Shown in pieces: positions 35,051 to 46,100 of a stretch of DNA of 64,000 nt (its first letter is position 1; every line of letters begins with the position of its first letter). Under the pieces are notes generated by a model. That model had not been told where the DNA came from and did not search any database. It saw nothing but the letters and a program-made list of their open reading frames with translations. Made by a program: the position numbers and the translations under genes. The DNA is from Cyrtodaria siliqua (Eukaryota; Mollusca; Bivalvia; Adapedonta; Hiatellidae), in contig JAWPHD010001814.1 in assembly GCA_037043455.1 (NCBI GenBank), positions 62,001-126,000 of the forward strand. Direction: 5' to 3'.

Positions 35051-35412
35051 TAAAATCTGTCATTTTTCCATTACTCTCATTTGCATGGAGATGTCGAGCG
35101 CTGTCATTTCTGCATTACTCCCATTTTTATGGAGATGTCGAGCGCTGACATTCCTGCATTACTCCCATTTTAATGGAGATGTCGAGCGCTGTCATTTCTG
35201 CATTACACCCATTTCCATGGAGATGTCGAGCACTGTCATTTCCGCATTACTCCCATTTTAAAGGAGATGTCGAGCGCTGTCATTACTACATTACTCCCAT
35301 TTTCATGGAGATGTTGAACACTGTCATTTCTGCATTACTCCCATTTTCATGGAGATGTCGTGTGCTGTCATTTCTGCATTACTCCCATTTTCATGAAAAG
35401 GTCACTTACTGT
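35051..35412. repeat. 44-bp tandem repeat, about eight units
   Basis: GAGATGTCGAGCGCTGTCAT starts at 35088, 35132, 35176, 35220, 35264, 35308 and 35352, with partial units at each edge. The open frame through it is repeat-derived. Confidence 0.92.
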
Positions 35413-35920
35413 AGCAGTCCAATAGCCACCAATGGTGCCTGAATATCTTAGAATCAGCACCAGACCCTAGACAAACCAACAAACGTATATATACACACAT
35501 CTTCCTATTGGGGTCAATTGATACAATTTTAATTGTTCTGGTTTTAAATGTTGGAGTTATCATGGTGTTTGGTATTTAAAAATGTTTTTGCAATGAACAC
35601 AATTAAATAAATGTTTAAAAATAAGGTTCCACGAAAAAATTACACTTGGCTAAATTGCTTATTCAAGTGGTACGTCCTTTGACATAACATGAAAATTTCA
35701 CTTTAGTAGTAAGTAACTGAACATAATAAAATTATGTATAGAGTCTAGTTCTGCGATGATGATTTGGCTAACAGAGTCTTCAGTTACAGCAGATCAGAAT
35801 GGAAAAGTTCTGTGAATAAACAAACGGCAAATCTGAATTTAAAAGGTAATGGTGATGTTACGTCGTGCAATAAAAAAAATAATCGGATTGGTAAAATTTG
35901 TCGCAATGTTGTGGCGAACA
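35413..35920. other. Unannotated sequence between array and LINE fragment
   Basis: It is AT-rich. No gene, inverted repeat or array was seen. Confidence 0.4.
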
Positions 35921-36300
35921 CAGAACAGAACAGAACAGAACAGAACATACTTTTATTGACTTGTACGTTAAGTACATCATCATAATATATATACAACAAT
36001 TACAAAATACATAATTAAATCACGTGTAACATACAAAGTATATGATTTATATCAACTCTAAAGAGGATGATCTATAAAGTGTTCACACATGCGTTATAGA
36101 TATTCTATGTGACATCGCACATTTGAGATATAAAGCCAATTTTAAAAGAATCATTTTGTTTTCAGTTTGCAATAATTCGATGAATTTAAACATACTTGGT
36201 CTATTACAATAATATTGAGCTATGTATTTCCTCCTTATATCGGAGTAACATGGGCATTTTAGAATGAAATGAAACTCATCTTCAAAATGCAAGTAAGTTT
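35921..36300 (-). mobile_element. LINE fragment D (LINE A-like family), 3' end
   Basis: On the minus strand the coding remnant (about 36290-36083) reads FEDEFHFILKCPC and RPSMFKFIELL, matching DEFHFVLVCP and RPNMPKFIELF of LINE A ORF2. A 3' UTR and a GTTCT repeat tail (AGAAC units at about 35921-35945 on the plus strand) follow. It is 5'-truncated at the edge of the GCGGCAA repeat. Confidence 0.8.
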
Positions 36301-36515
36301 GTGGTGATGTTATGGTGAACGTTCCAAATAAATAAATGTTTCTGGCGAATGTATAGCTTTTTGGCGACTTTGCGGCAAATTCGCCAAAGATTACTATAAT
36401 GTTTGCGGCAACATCACTGCTAGTGGCGAACATTGGCGAACAATTAAGAATTGTTATGGTGAACAAAATTGTTCGCTGCAAGCTTGCAGCAAACCTCATT
36501 TGGAAAGGAGGGTGC
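36301..36515. repeat. GCGGCAA-rich interspersed repeat, copy 2
   Basis: Related to 34262-34640: GGCGACTTTGCGGCAA, GTTTGCGGCAACATC and TGGCGAACATTGGCGAAC. No coding content. Confidence 0.65.
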
Positions 36516-36518
36516 TTT

Positions 36519-36708
36519 TGGACCAGGCAATATTTATCTTGGTATTGGGAATGGTGCAAAATGGCATGGGACAGGTACTTTATTTGTCGCGACAAGCCAT
36601 GGGACGATACCCTTTTTTCCGTTTGTTTGCCATGGGACGTACATTTTTGTTTATATAACATTTTTATTTGCACCGGTCCCAACCCCCCGATAAATATTGC
36701 CTGGTCCC
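36519..36708. mobile_element. Short TIR element (~190 bp)
   Basis: GGACCAGGCAATATTTATC at 36520 pairs with GATAAATATTGCCTGGTCC at the right end. The body is GTCGCGACAAGCCATGGGAC and GCCATGGGACGT. It lies about 280 bases upstream of the torsin start codon. Confidence 0.7.
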
Positions 36709-36985
36709 TTAACTCTGTCCGTGTTCAGAGCCTCGTGTTTGTCCTGATTGTCCTTAGGCCTATGTGACGTAGAATTTATTTGACCTAGGCTGGGATGTAT
36801 TCCTGGAGAATGCTATTTATAGCTCAGTTCATATAACACAGAGTAGACGCTTGGTCATGTATGATTTTCGTGTTTGCTAATATGCCATCTACACAAACGA
36901 TGCAACTTTCGATTCTACATAAAAGATAGTGCATTGTGTAATCGCAAATTGTATAAAAGACATAAGAAATCAGCTAAGCGCAAGC

Positions 36986-37184
36986 ATGTCACCAACATGG
37001 GTCCTGGCTGTCGTTATCTTTGCGAACACAGTCTCTTTACCTTCCGGAACACTCAGTGTTGGCAATATCGGACTTCTTGTTGGGATTGTGGCAACACCAA
37101 CCACTGGACTTTACGGAGCCGATTGGGCGATATGCAGGTATAAAGAATGTTGTGATGAAAATTGGATTTCTGCTAATTTTACAG
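36986..37184 (+). CDS. Torsin exon 1 (signal peptide and N-terminal region)
   Basis: It starts MSPTWVLAVVIFANTVSLPS, a typical signal peptide, then a second hydrophobic stretch with GIVATPTTGLYGADWA, and RYKECCDENW, aligned with LFAECCGQKR of human torsin-1A. An NFT glycosylation sequon ends the exon. The donor is ACAG|GTAAGC, phase 1. An in-frame ATG at 36929 would add 19 residues before the signal peptide; 36986 is preferred because it puts the hydrophobic core at the N terminus. Confidence 0.85.
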
Positions 37185-40100
37185 GTAAGCTATCTAGAAA
37201 GTAGATCTATATGTTTTATTACGTATAATTTATTAAAAGTGTAGAGGGTTGTTGTTGTGGCGGTGGTGATGGTGGCTGGGGGGGTGGGGGTGGGGTGGAC
37301 GGACGGTGTGTCGAGGGGAATATTCTTTTACTTTTTATGCTTAACAGCCCATATAAAAATACCATAGAAGAAATCTTATCATGACATTTACCATTTCTGT
37401 GATGGTAATAGCATAAAGTGGATATTGTCACCCTCAGTTAAGTAATGTCAACCGAGGCGAATGTTATTAGGCCTACGTAATAACATGAATATATAACAAT
37501 ACATCAATACGGTGCCAAACAAAACATGCATTTATATAACAATACATTAATACGGTGCTAAACAAAAAATGCATTTATATAACAATACATTAATACGGTG
37601 CTAAACAAAACATGCATTTATATAACAATACATCAATACGGTGCTAAACAAAACATGCATTTATATAACAATACATTAATACGGTGCTAAACAAAAAACA
37701 TTAATATTTAAACTCCTTTGCAAAGTTGTGTTTCTTTAAAACAGTTACAACTTCTACCTGTCAACTGAAACATATAGCCCTAACCTTAATTGTCATTTTC
37801 TCAAAAGTATCTAATTGCCAAATGATATGAAACATGCATGATGGTAACATTATTTATTTATATATTGAGGTATTATATTTTCCCGGTTTGTAACATGTTT
37901 AATTACGGACCTTTAATAATGTGTTGTGACTACTGTGCCTATAATCTGTTACTTCCCAAACATTGGATTTTTCCGTGATAACATAGTGCTTCCCAGTGAT
38001 TCAGATGTGCAGAACGGGATTGCACAACACTGATTGACCAACATTGATTGACCAACACTGATTGATTGACCAACACTGATTGTCCAACACTGATTGACAA
38101 GCAGTGATTGACCAACACCGACTGACTGACCAACACTGATTGACCAACACTGATGGAAAATACAAGACAATACAATATCTTTTATTCACTCAATTCACAT
38201 TTACATGAATATATGAGGTATGTATAAGAACATTTAAATCATCATCGAGGCTCATACGTATAATCACAGATATTATAGATATGATATGACATGGTTATTT
38301 ACAAAAGAGTAATGCAATTTGTGATCTCCCAGGTAATCCTCATTTATCATATAACTAAAGAATCTGTTTTGTATAAACGTATATGGCAGAGTTCTTCATT
38401 TATTTGTTGGCAAACGCATGGCAAAATAATAAGTCGAAACCAATAAGTAACTAGAAATACATAATTAAACAAAAACAAACAGTATTACATTACAACATGA
38501 ATAGTATCTATTTGATTCTTTGCATGATGTTTTTAATAAATTCACACACTTTTCTAAACTCTGCATTATTTTTGGTGTTTATTAATTTATCAAATTTGTA
38601 TACATTGGGTCTTTTAAAATATTCTGCACTGATATATTTATTCCGTTGAGATTTGAATTCGCGGCATACAAACAGATAATGGAACATCTCCTATATCCGT
38701 TTTGCAAAGCTGGCATATTCTTCGATTATAGAGAGTTTTATTCCAATTGAAAGTGTCAACTGGTAACCTGTAATTTCTTGTTTTGAATTTGGTTATATAC
38801 TTTAACAAACAATATGGTCCGTTGGTAAGATAGTTTTCAAAGCAAAACTTATGTTTTAAATAAACGATAGGAGGTGCTGTTGCTCGAATTCATTATTTTA
38901 GAATACCACTCATTTAAGAATACATCTTTGAGTTTTTGATTTGCTGAACACTTCAACCATTTAGAGTTGGGGAAAGGTCCGCGAATCCCATACTCCACAT
39001 TTAATCAGTATGTCCCTGATCTGATTTAGCCACTACACGTTTCTTTTTGCGATAGTTGCTGCGCTATATTTGAAATGACTCAGTAGTATTTCATAAATTA
39101 AGATTGAAAGTTTAGCTCTTTCTCGATTGTTAATTTTTGCCCAAAACGAAATTACTCTAGTTTATAATTCTCAGTAGATTTCTTTAGATTCAAAATATCC
39201 TTTAGAAACTTCAATTGTACCATGTCAATTACATAAAGATTTCCATAACCGCAAATTTCGCTGCCATATAAAGTAATGGGTTTAATTGTTTTATCGAATA
39301 AATCTATTTGCAAGTCTATTGGTAATGACAAATGTCTAGCTTTCATGAGTAGACTGTATAGAGCTCTGGTAGCCTGATTAGCAATATGTTTCTTTGCCAC
39401 ATAAAAAGAGCCACTTCTACTAAAATATATACCTAGATACTTATATTCTGTTACAATATCAATTGGATCACCATTAAACGTAAACCTGTAATTAGTTTGT
39501 CTACCTTTTGAGAAAACCAGCACTTTAGATTTATCTATGTTTACTGTAAGTTTCCATTCACCACAATACGATTTATAAACATTCAACGCATTCTGTAAAT
39601 CTTTCTCACTTTCACACAAAATAACTGTATCATCAGCATATAACAAAACAAACAATTTAAAAATAAATAAACACTTGATCAAGTGCATGAGGTTGGCAGT
39701 ATGTACCATTGACAATATCAATAATGCGCAGCAAATCGTGTAGATCGTTTAGATATAGTGAAAACAAAATTGGCGAAAGATTGCCGTACTCCTATATTAG
39801 AGGGGAAATAATCGGAATGTGTTTATTTACAGTTACACATGATTTTATATTACTATACATACTTTTAATTATACATACTTTTAATTAAGTCAAAACATGT
39901 TCCTGTTATTTCGTGCCTTGACAGTTTATACCATAACGCTGCTCTCCATACTTTGTCGAAAGCTTGTTTCAAATCTATAAATGCATAAAATAGTTTCTTT
40001 TTATTGTTATTTAATATTTGTATAAGGCTGTGTAAAATAAACATATTATCGGTTGTAGAAAAATCTTTCCTAAATCCTGCTTGATGTTCAGATATTACAT

Positions 40101-43100
40101 CATGCGTATCTAGAAATATCTGTAGACGTATATTTATAATTGTTGCAAATAGTTTTTCGAAGCAACTTAACAATGTGATTGGTCTATAATTGCTGTGATC
40201 AAACGAATGCCCTTTATTTTTAAAAATAGGATTACTAATTCCTATAGTCCAATATTCTGGCACTATGCCTGTATCATATATAATATTGAACAACTTATCA
40301 TATCATATAGCTGTCTCATGATAGGTAGTGTATGTTTTATATGTTCGTTTAGGACCTTGTCCACCCCGCAAGCGTTGTTATTATTTTTCTGATTGACCAC
40401 GCATTCTCTATTTCTACTTCGGTAATTACAGAGTAAATTTCTTCATTGACACTCTCATTAAGAGTATTTTCTGCATTATAAACTGTTTCGGGTTTGTCTA
40501 AATTAGTGACGTCTGAGTCATAATTAGCATTTTTAAAAAACTCGAACAAGTCTTTCAAAGACGCATTACCGTTTCCACTTTTATTTCCAGATAAAATCTT
40601 CCAATATTATTTTTGGATCGGATTTACCTAGTTTACGTATTTTTTTAACATTTTCTTCCTTGAATTTATTTTAAAATGATCGCATTGTATCTTTATATAG
40701 CTTACTATTGTTTTTAGCTATACTGAGCAAGGGCCAGCAGAGCTTATGGGATGGCGAGTTGTCCGTCGTCCGTCCGTCGTTAACTTTTGTCTCGTTAAGA
40801 GGATAGGGCCTTCATTTTTCATCAGATCTTTGTTAATATCAATGAAAGCTCGGACAAGTTCGAAAACCAGCCAGATCGGACCAGTAACAGCGCAGTTATG
40901 GCCCTTGATTTAGTTCTAAATGCTATATTTTGCCTCGTTAAGACGATAGGGCCTTCATTTTTCATCCGATCTTTACCAACCGTTATGAGATTGTTAATAT
41001 GAATGAAAGCTCGGACAAGTTCAAAAATTAGCCAGATCGGACCAGTAACAACGGAGTTACGGTCATTGATTTAGCTAAAATGCTATATTTTGCCTCGTTA
41101 AGACGATAGGGCCTTCAGTTTTCACCTGATCTTCACCAAACTGTACCCGATAGTTACTGTCAACGAAAGCTTGGACACATTTGAAAACCAGCCAGATCGG
41201 ACCAGTAACAGCGGAGTTATGGCCCTTGATTTAGTTAAAATTTCTATGTTTTGCCTCGTTAGGATGATAGGGGCTTCATTTTTCATCCGATCTATACCAA
41301 ACTTTGCCAGATTGTTACTGTCAATGGAATCTTAGACACGTTTGAAAACCAGCCAGATCGAACCAGTAACATCGGAGTTATGGCCCTTGATTTAGTTAGA
41401 AATGCTATGTTTTGCCTCGTTAAGATGATAGGGCCTTCATGTTTAGCTCTACTGGCCTTCTTGAGAAATTTTAACTGAACTTAGTATTTTATAAAAAAAA
41501 TTATTAAAAATATATATATATATATATTTTTTTATTTTTTTTTATTTTTTTTTTTATTTTTTTTTTTTAGTTCGATTCATTTCTTTGATATATTTATTAG
41601 CTATATTTATTTTTAATTTTATATTTTTGTTTAAATTATTTTTTTTTCATTTCTTTTTTTTTTCTCTTTTTTTTTCTTTTTTCTTTTTTCTTTTTTTGTT
41701 AATTTCATTTTTTTAGTGTGTTTTTTAATTTTTTTAATTAGTTGGATTTGACGAAACTTAGCAGGAAGCATTGGTATGATTTTTAATTTTGAGTGCCTAC
41801 TGCATTTTTTTCCGGTTCGTTGGTTTTTGATGGAGTTACAGCCCCTTGACATTTTTACTTTAAATTTATTGTCGGCGCTACTCCTCCTAAACGCCTTGTT
41901 GGATTTCGACGTAACTTGGCAGGAAGCATCAGTAAGATCGAAAACCAATCAGTTGGGCATATCGCACTTTTGTTCCAGTTCGCTGATTTTTGACGGAGTT
42001 ATGGTCCTTTGACATTTTACTTTAAATTTCTTGTCGTGCTACTCCTTCTAAACGGCTTGTTGGATTTCTACGAAATTTGGCACGAAGCCTCAGTATGATG
42101 TTTAGTTGTGCAAAGCGCGGTATATCAATGAAATCTTGGACAAGTTCGAAAACCAGCTAGATCTTGTTAGACAGTTATGGCCCTTGATTTGTTGAAAAAT
42201 GCTATATTATATTTTCCTTTGTTAAATCTGTAGCTTCTTCATTTATTTATAAGATCTTTACCATATTTGTTTAGAATGTTTTAGAAGAAAGTGGGACAAA
42301 TTAAAAAACACCCATGCCAGACTAGACACAGCAGACTTATTGCCCATGATTACCAGGTGAGCGATCTAAGGCCATCATAGCCCTGTTGTTTTTGCAATGT
42401 TTTATGGGATTTTATGTCGACAACCCTTGATTTAAGAGCCGTTTTAGCAAGTAGAGCGTCCACAGGCCCTCTTGGGCTTCTTGTTGAGATTATTCCTATT
42501 AGCATACGTTTTTCTAAGTTGATATAAATATTTAGCGCAATGAAACTGTTTTTTTTATTTCCATTTGTTTCCGAACCAATTTGGCAGTTTGTTATATTTT
42601 CATTGTTATTAATATTGCTACGATTAGAGTATCCGAAACTGTCCTTAGCTGAAGAGACAAATATATAGGATATGACTCTAACAACACATTGATATCCGAT
42701 TGTGAAATGTCTTTGGTTAGTTCCAGTTCACATAACTTATGCAGAGCTGGTGGAAATACTGATGTTATCAACAAACAGTTCTGCATTTGAACTATCCCAC
42801 AGTTTTGCCTTCGGTCTTTCGTCTGTATGTATTAACAGTGTTACGAACAATATCATTCAATGACAACGTCAGTGTGACTGCATTATGAGCATCAGAGTCA
42901 AATTCGCAAAAATCAATTACATTTAAATTATCCACTTCATGAAACAGATTAGCACTACAAATGAAGTAGTCAACAATGCTAACACCGTTACATGTTGTTT
43001 CACCCGTTAAATCACCCGCTGTCATACCATTCAATATATACAAATTGTTAAACAGTAAAAAATCAATCATCTGGTACCCATAATTATTGACGGGCTTATC

Positions 43101-46100
43101 ATAACTGTGTCAGTATACATTTACATTACTGTTTTCAAAACATTTCATTTCGTATGTCACCTAGTTCCCGCTCATTGGAAAAGCTCTCTATCAACTTCTA
43201 TAAAATCATTTAACTATTTCGTTCGTGAGTTCATATCTCCAAACATACACACATCAAAATATTTACATTCATTTCATTTTGAATTTAAGAGAAAGGATCT
43301 TGGACAGCATATTCGCTATAAGCAGGCGGTATATAGAGAAGCGCTTTATTTCAAAATCAGTAAGATATAGGCCCAATGTGATCATGCAATATATACATAT
43401 ACATTTTTTTTTAACAGACCTAGCCAGATTCGTACATACATGTATAATACATATCAGTTGCAAAGGGTATACAACGTTACACTGTTTACTTCTTACTTGA
43501 GAACGAAGAACAAACAAACAAACAATCAGCCTGTAACAATACAAATCAAAACAAAATATATATAGTAAAAAAAATTGCGACATACATGAACATGTCTCAA
43601 TTTGCATTTCAGAATTTACAGAGAAGGTGACTAAACATGTAGAGATATATTAATGTGTTGGTTGTTGTATAATAGTATTATAAGTGCATACCATATTCTT
43701 GCTATGCACATATAAGCACATAAACATCCAATTCAAACAGGATCAAGATTTTCAAACACCACACACACTTACATACGAATAAGTAAAAAGAATAAGAGTA
43801 AAATTACACACAATTATACATGACTATTTGGCAAAATTGCACTCAATGCTGCAGCTACAATTGAATCATGGAATTACAAATAATTGAGGCATGGAATTGC
43901 AAATACATGAGATCAATTCATTGTTAAAGTTTTTCTTATTTCAATTGATTTAAAAATATACACACTCAGATTTTTAATTTCCTTTTCATTCTTGCTGTAA
44001 AAAAGTTATTTTAATTTGAACATGCTCGGTCGATTCCAAAAATACTTTTTAATATATATTTAAAATGATCGCATTCTAAAATGAAATGATATTCGTCTTC
44101 AATCTTGTTGCAGTGGATACATATTCTATCTTCTTATGGTATACTTCTAGGTCTATGCCACCTACCAGTTTCCACAGAAAGGCTGTGAGATGAGACAATT
44201 AATCTGGCCATCGCTATTCTAAATTTGGGTATGTCTATGCATTTAAGAAATAATTGAAAATTAAAACTAACAATTTCTTTAAAAATATTGCTCTCGTTGA
44301 AATTTCTAAACGTTCATGCCAAAATTGTATATAAGTATCATGAAGTCGTTGCTTAAATATACCTTAGACAATATCCACATCTCCAACACTCTGGTTAAGC
44401 CACACGAAATAAAAACCCATTGACGATAATAAATTGCGAACTAATGTTATCCATGATATTTATCAGCATCTGTTTTCAGCACATTATATATAAGTTTGCA
44501 ATATTTGTTTTCACTACTATTTAAAATCTTTAACCAATATGTAATGATTCTATACCATCTATTATTTATAAGACTAAACCTACCTAGGATACCATATACA
44601 AAGTCATTTTGAGTTGTGCGTTTTACATGCAATATACGTTTGCAATAAAGTTCTTTCAATATTGTTTGCAATGTGAAATCCAAACACTTCACAAGAATAA
44701 TTTAAAATAGGCAATATAAGCTTATCAAATAGTTCCAGTCTATGAGTTATTGAAATATCTGTAAATTTTAAAAGATACTTATTTAGTTTTAATATTGCTT
44801 TTTGTGCATTACCAGCTAACGTTAATTGCGTTTCCCTGAAAGAAACGCCTTGGGTAAAAACAATTCCAAGGTAGGTAAGCGAGTTAACTATTTCAATTTG
44901 TACGCCATCAAAAAGAAAATTTAAATTACGTGGTTTTCTGAAAATATTTTTCTTTTTTTTAGCATTCACTTTTGACTTCCATTTCTCGCAGTATTCAGAT
45001 AAAATATCAAGACCTTTTTGAAGACCTTCGGCGTTTTCTGAGAAAATAACAATATCATCAGCATATAAGAGTAGAAATAATTTTGTCATGTATACATCAA
45101 CACCATCAAATTTATTTAAAATGAAATATTCCTCAATATCATTTAAGAACATAGAGAAAAGAAAGGGAGATAAACACTCTCCTTGACGCACTCCAAACAT
45201 ACAGGTAAACTCGTTGCTTAAGGTGTTACTATATTTAACTCGTGACTTAATACTATTATACATGCTTTTAACTACATTTAACATTTACCTCTCACACACA
45301 CTTGTATTAGTTTAATGAAATGCTTTGCTAAAATCAATAAAACCACAATACATTTTCTTACCACTATTTATCATATGTGTAATAAGCCCACGAAGAACAA
45401 ATATATTATCAGTTGTACTCATACCACTGCGAAAGCCTGCCTGAGCTTCAATATATACATTGTAACTGTCAGCCCAATAATTTAAACGATTTTTAATAGT
45501 CTCGTAAATAATTTACCTAGCGTACTTAATAGTAAATATAGGTATAGACAACCCCATATAGTATGTCATTTCTGTGCGTTAATCGTTTTGATATGACAAA
45601 CCAAAATACAAGCTTACTTTCAGTTTCAATTGGGGCGATATATTGATGATACATTTGTTTAACAGCAATAGCTATGCCGCCTGATTTATACATAGAAATA
45701 CTTTTTCTATAAAACAAAACTCGTAATTATCTGTACACACCGTATCTAGGTTGTCTGTTTTCGTTTCTTGTAAACCAATAATGTCATAGTTATTTATTAA
45801 ATTAACAAATTCTGGATAAGCCTGTCTGCTTTTTAATCCACACACATTTAATGGCAGAACCGTTATTTGTTTACAATCTAAATCACTTCGTGAAAATCCA
45901 CTGTCAATTGTTATCGAGTTTAAGGTTGTTTGCCTATTAACATTACTGACCCGCGGAAAGTCACACTCACGTGCGTGATTGACCAACACTGATTGTTTGA
46001 CCAACACTGATTGACCAACACTGATTGGTCAACACTGATTGATTGACCAACACTGACCAACACTGATTTACCAACACTGATTGATTGACCAACACTGATT

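Larger units (their letters stand above)
34053..36708. mobile_element. Composite element with GGACCAGGCAATATTTA ends
   Basis: GGAACCAGGCAATATTTACT at 34053 is inverted at the right as AAATATTGCCTGGTCCC, ending at 36708. A third, direct copy starts at 36520. All are followed by a shared body (GTCGCGACAA, CCATGGGACG). The interval contains GCGGCAA-type repeats, an ATTTAAA-rich tract, a 44-bp array and a LINE fragment. Either one large element was invaded, or several small copies lie close together. Confidence 0.45.
40722..42490. mobile_element. Array-bearing element inserted in LINE B
   Basis: It begins TATACTGAGCAAGGGCCAGC with TCCGTCGTCCGTCCGTCG and ends, in reverse sense, near GCCCTCTTGGGCTTCTTG. 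It holds a 160-bp tandem array (40791-41460), a T-rich tract (41490-41720) and further GTTGGATTTCGACG / GGAGTTATGG modules (41740-42200). From general experience such modules are frequent in bivalve genomes. It is non-coding and splits LINE B between endonuclease and RT. Confidence 0.65.
38161..43130 (-). mobile_element. LINE copy B (LINE A-like), decayed and interrupted
   Basis: On the minus strand: endonuclease end at about 43110-42592 (YDKPVNNYGYQMIDFLLFNN, IVDYFICSANLF, DSDAHNAVTLTL), then an inserted array element (40722-42490), then RT pieces at 40558-40349, 40293-39865 (NYRPITLLSCFEKLFATII, QAGFRKDFSTTDNMF, FIDLKQAFDKVWRAALW) and 39721-39152 (LLYADDTVIL, TEYKYLGIYFSRSGSF). A worn C terminus follows to about 38600, and the 3' end near 38161 reads GAATAAAAGATATTGTATTG on the minus strand. 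Many stops and shifts are present. It belongs to the LINE A group but is more diverged than the copy at 1-414. Confidence 0.85.

Noticed and set aside
35173..35442. 89-residue plus-strand frame over the 44-bp array
   Set aside because: It is repeat-derived and shifts phase every unit, with no gene features.
41631..41948. Lysine-rich minus-strand frame
   Set aside because: It is a translation of a T-rich low-complexity tract.
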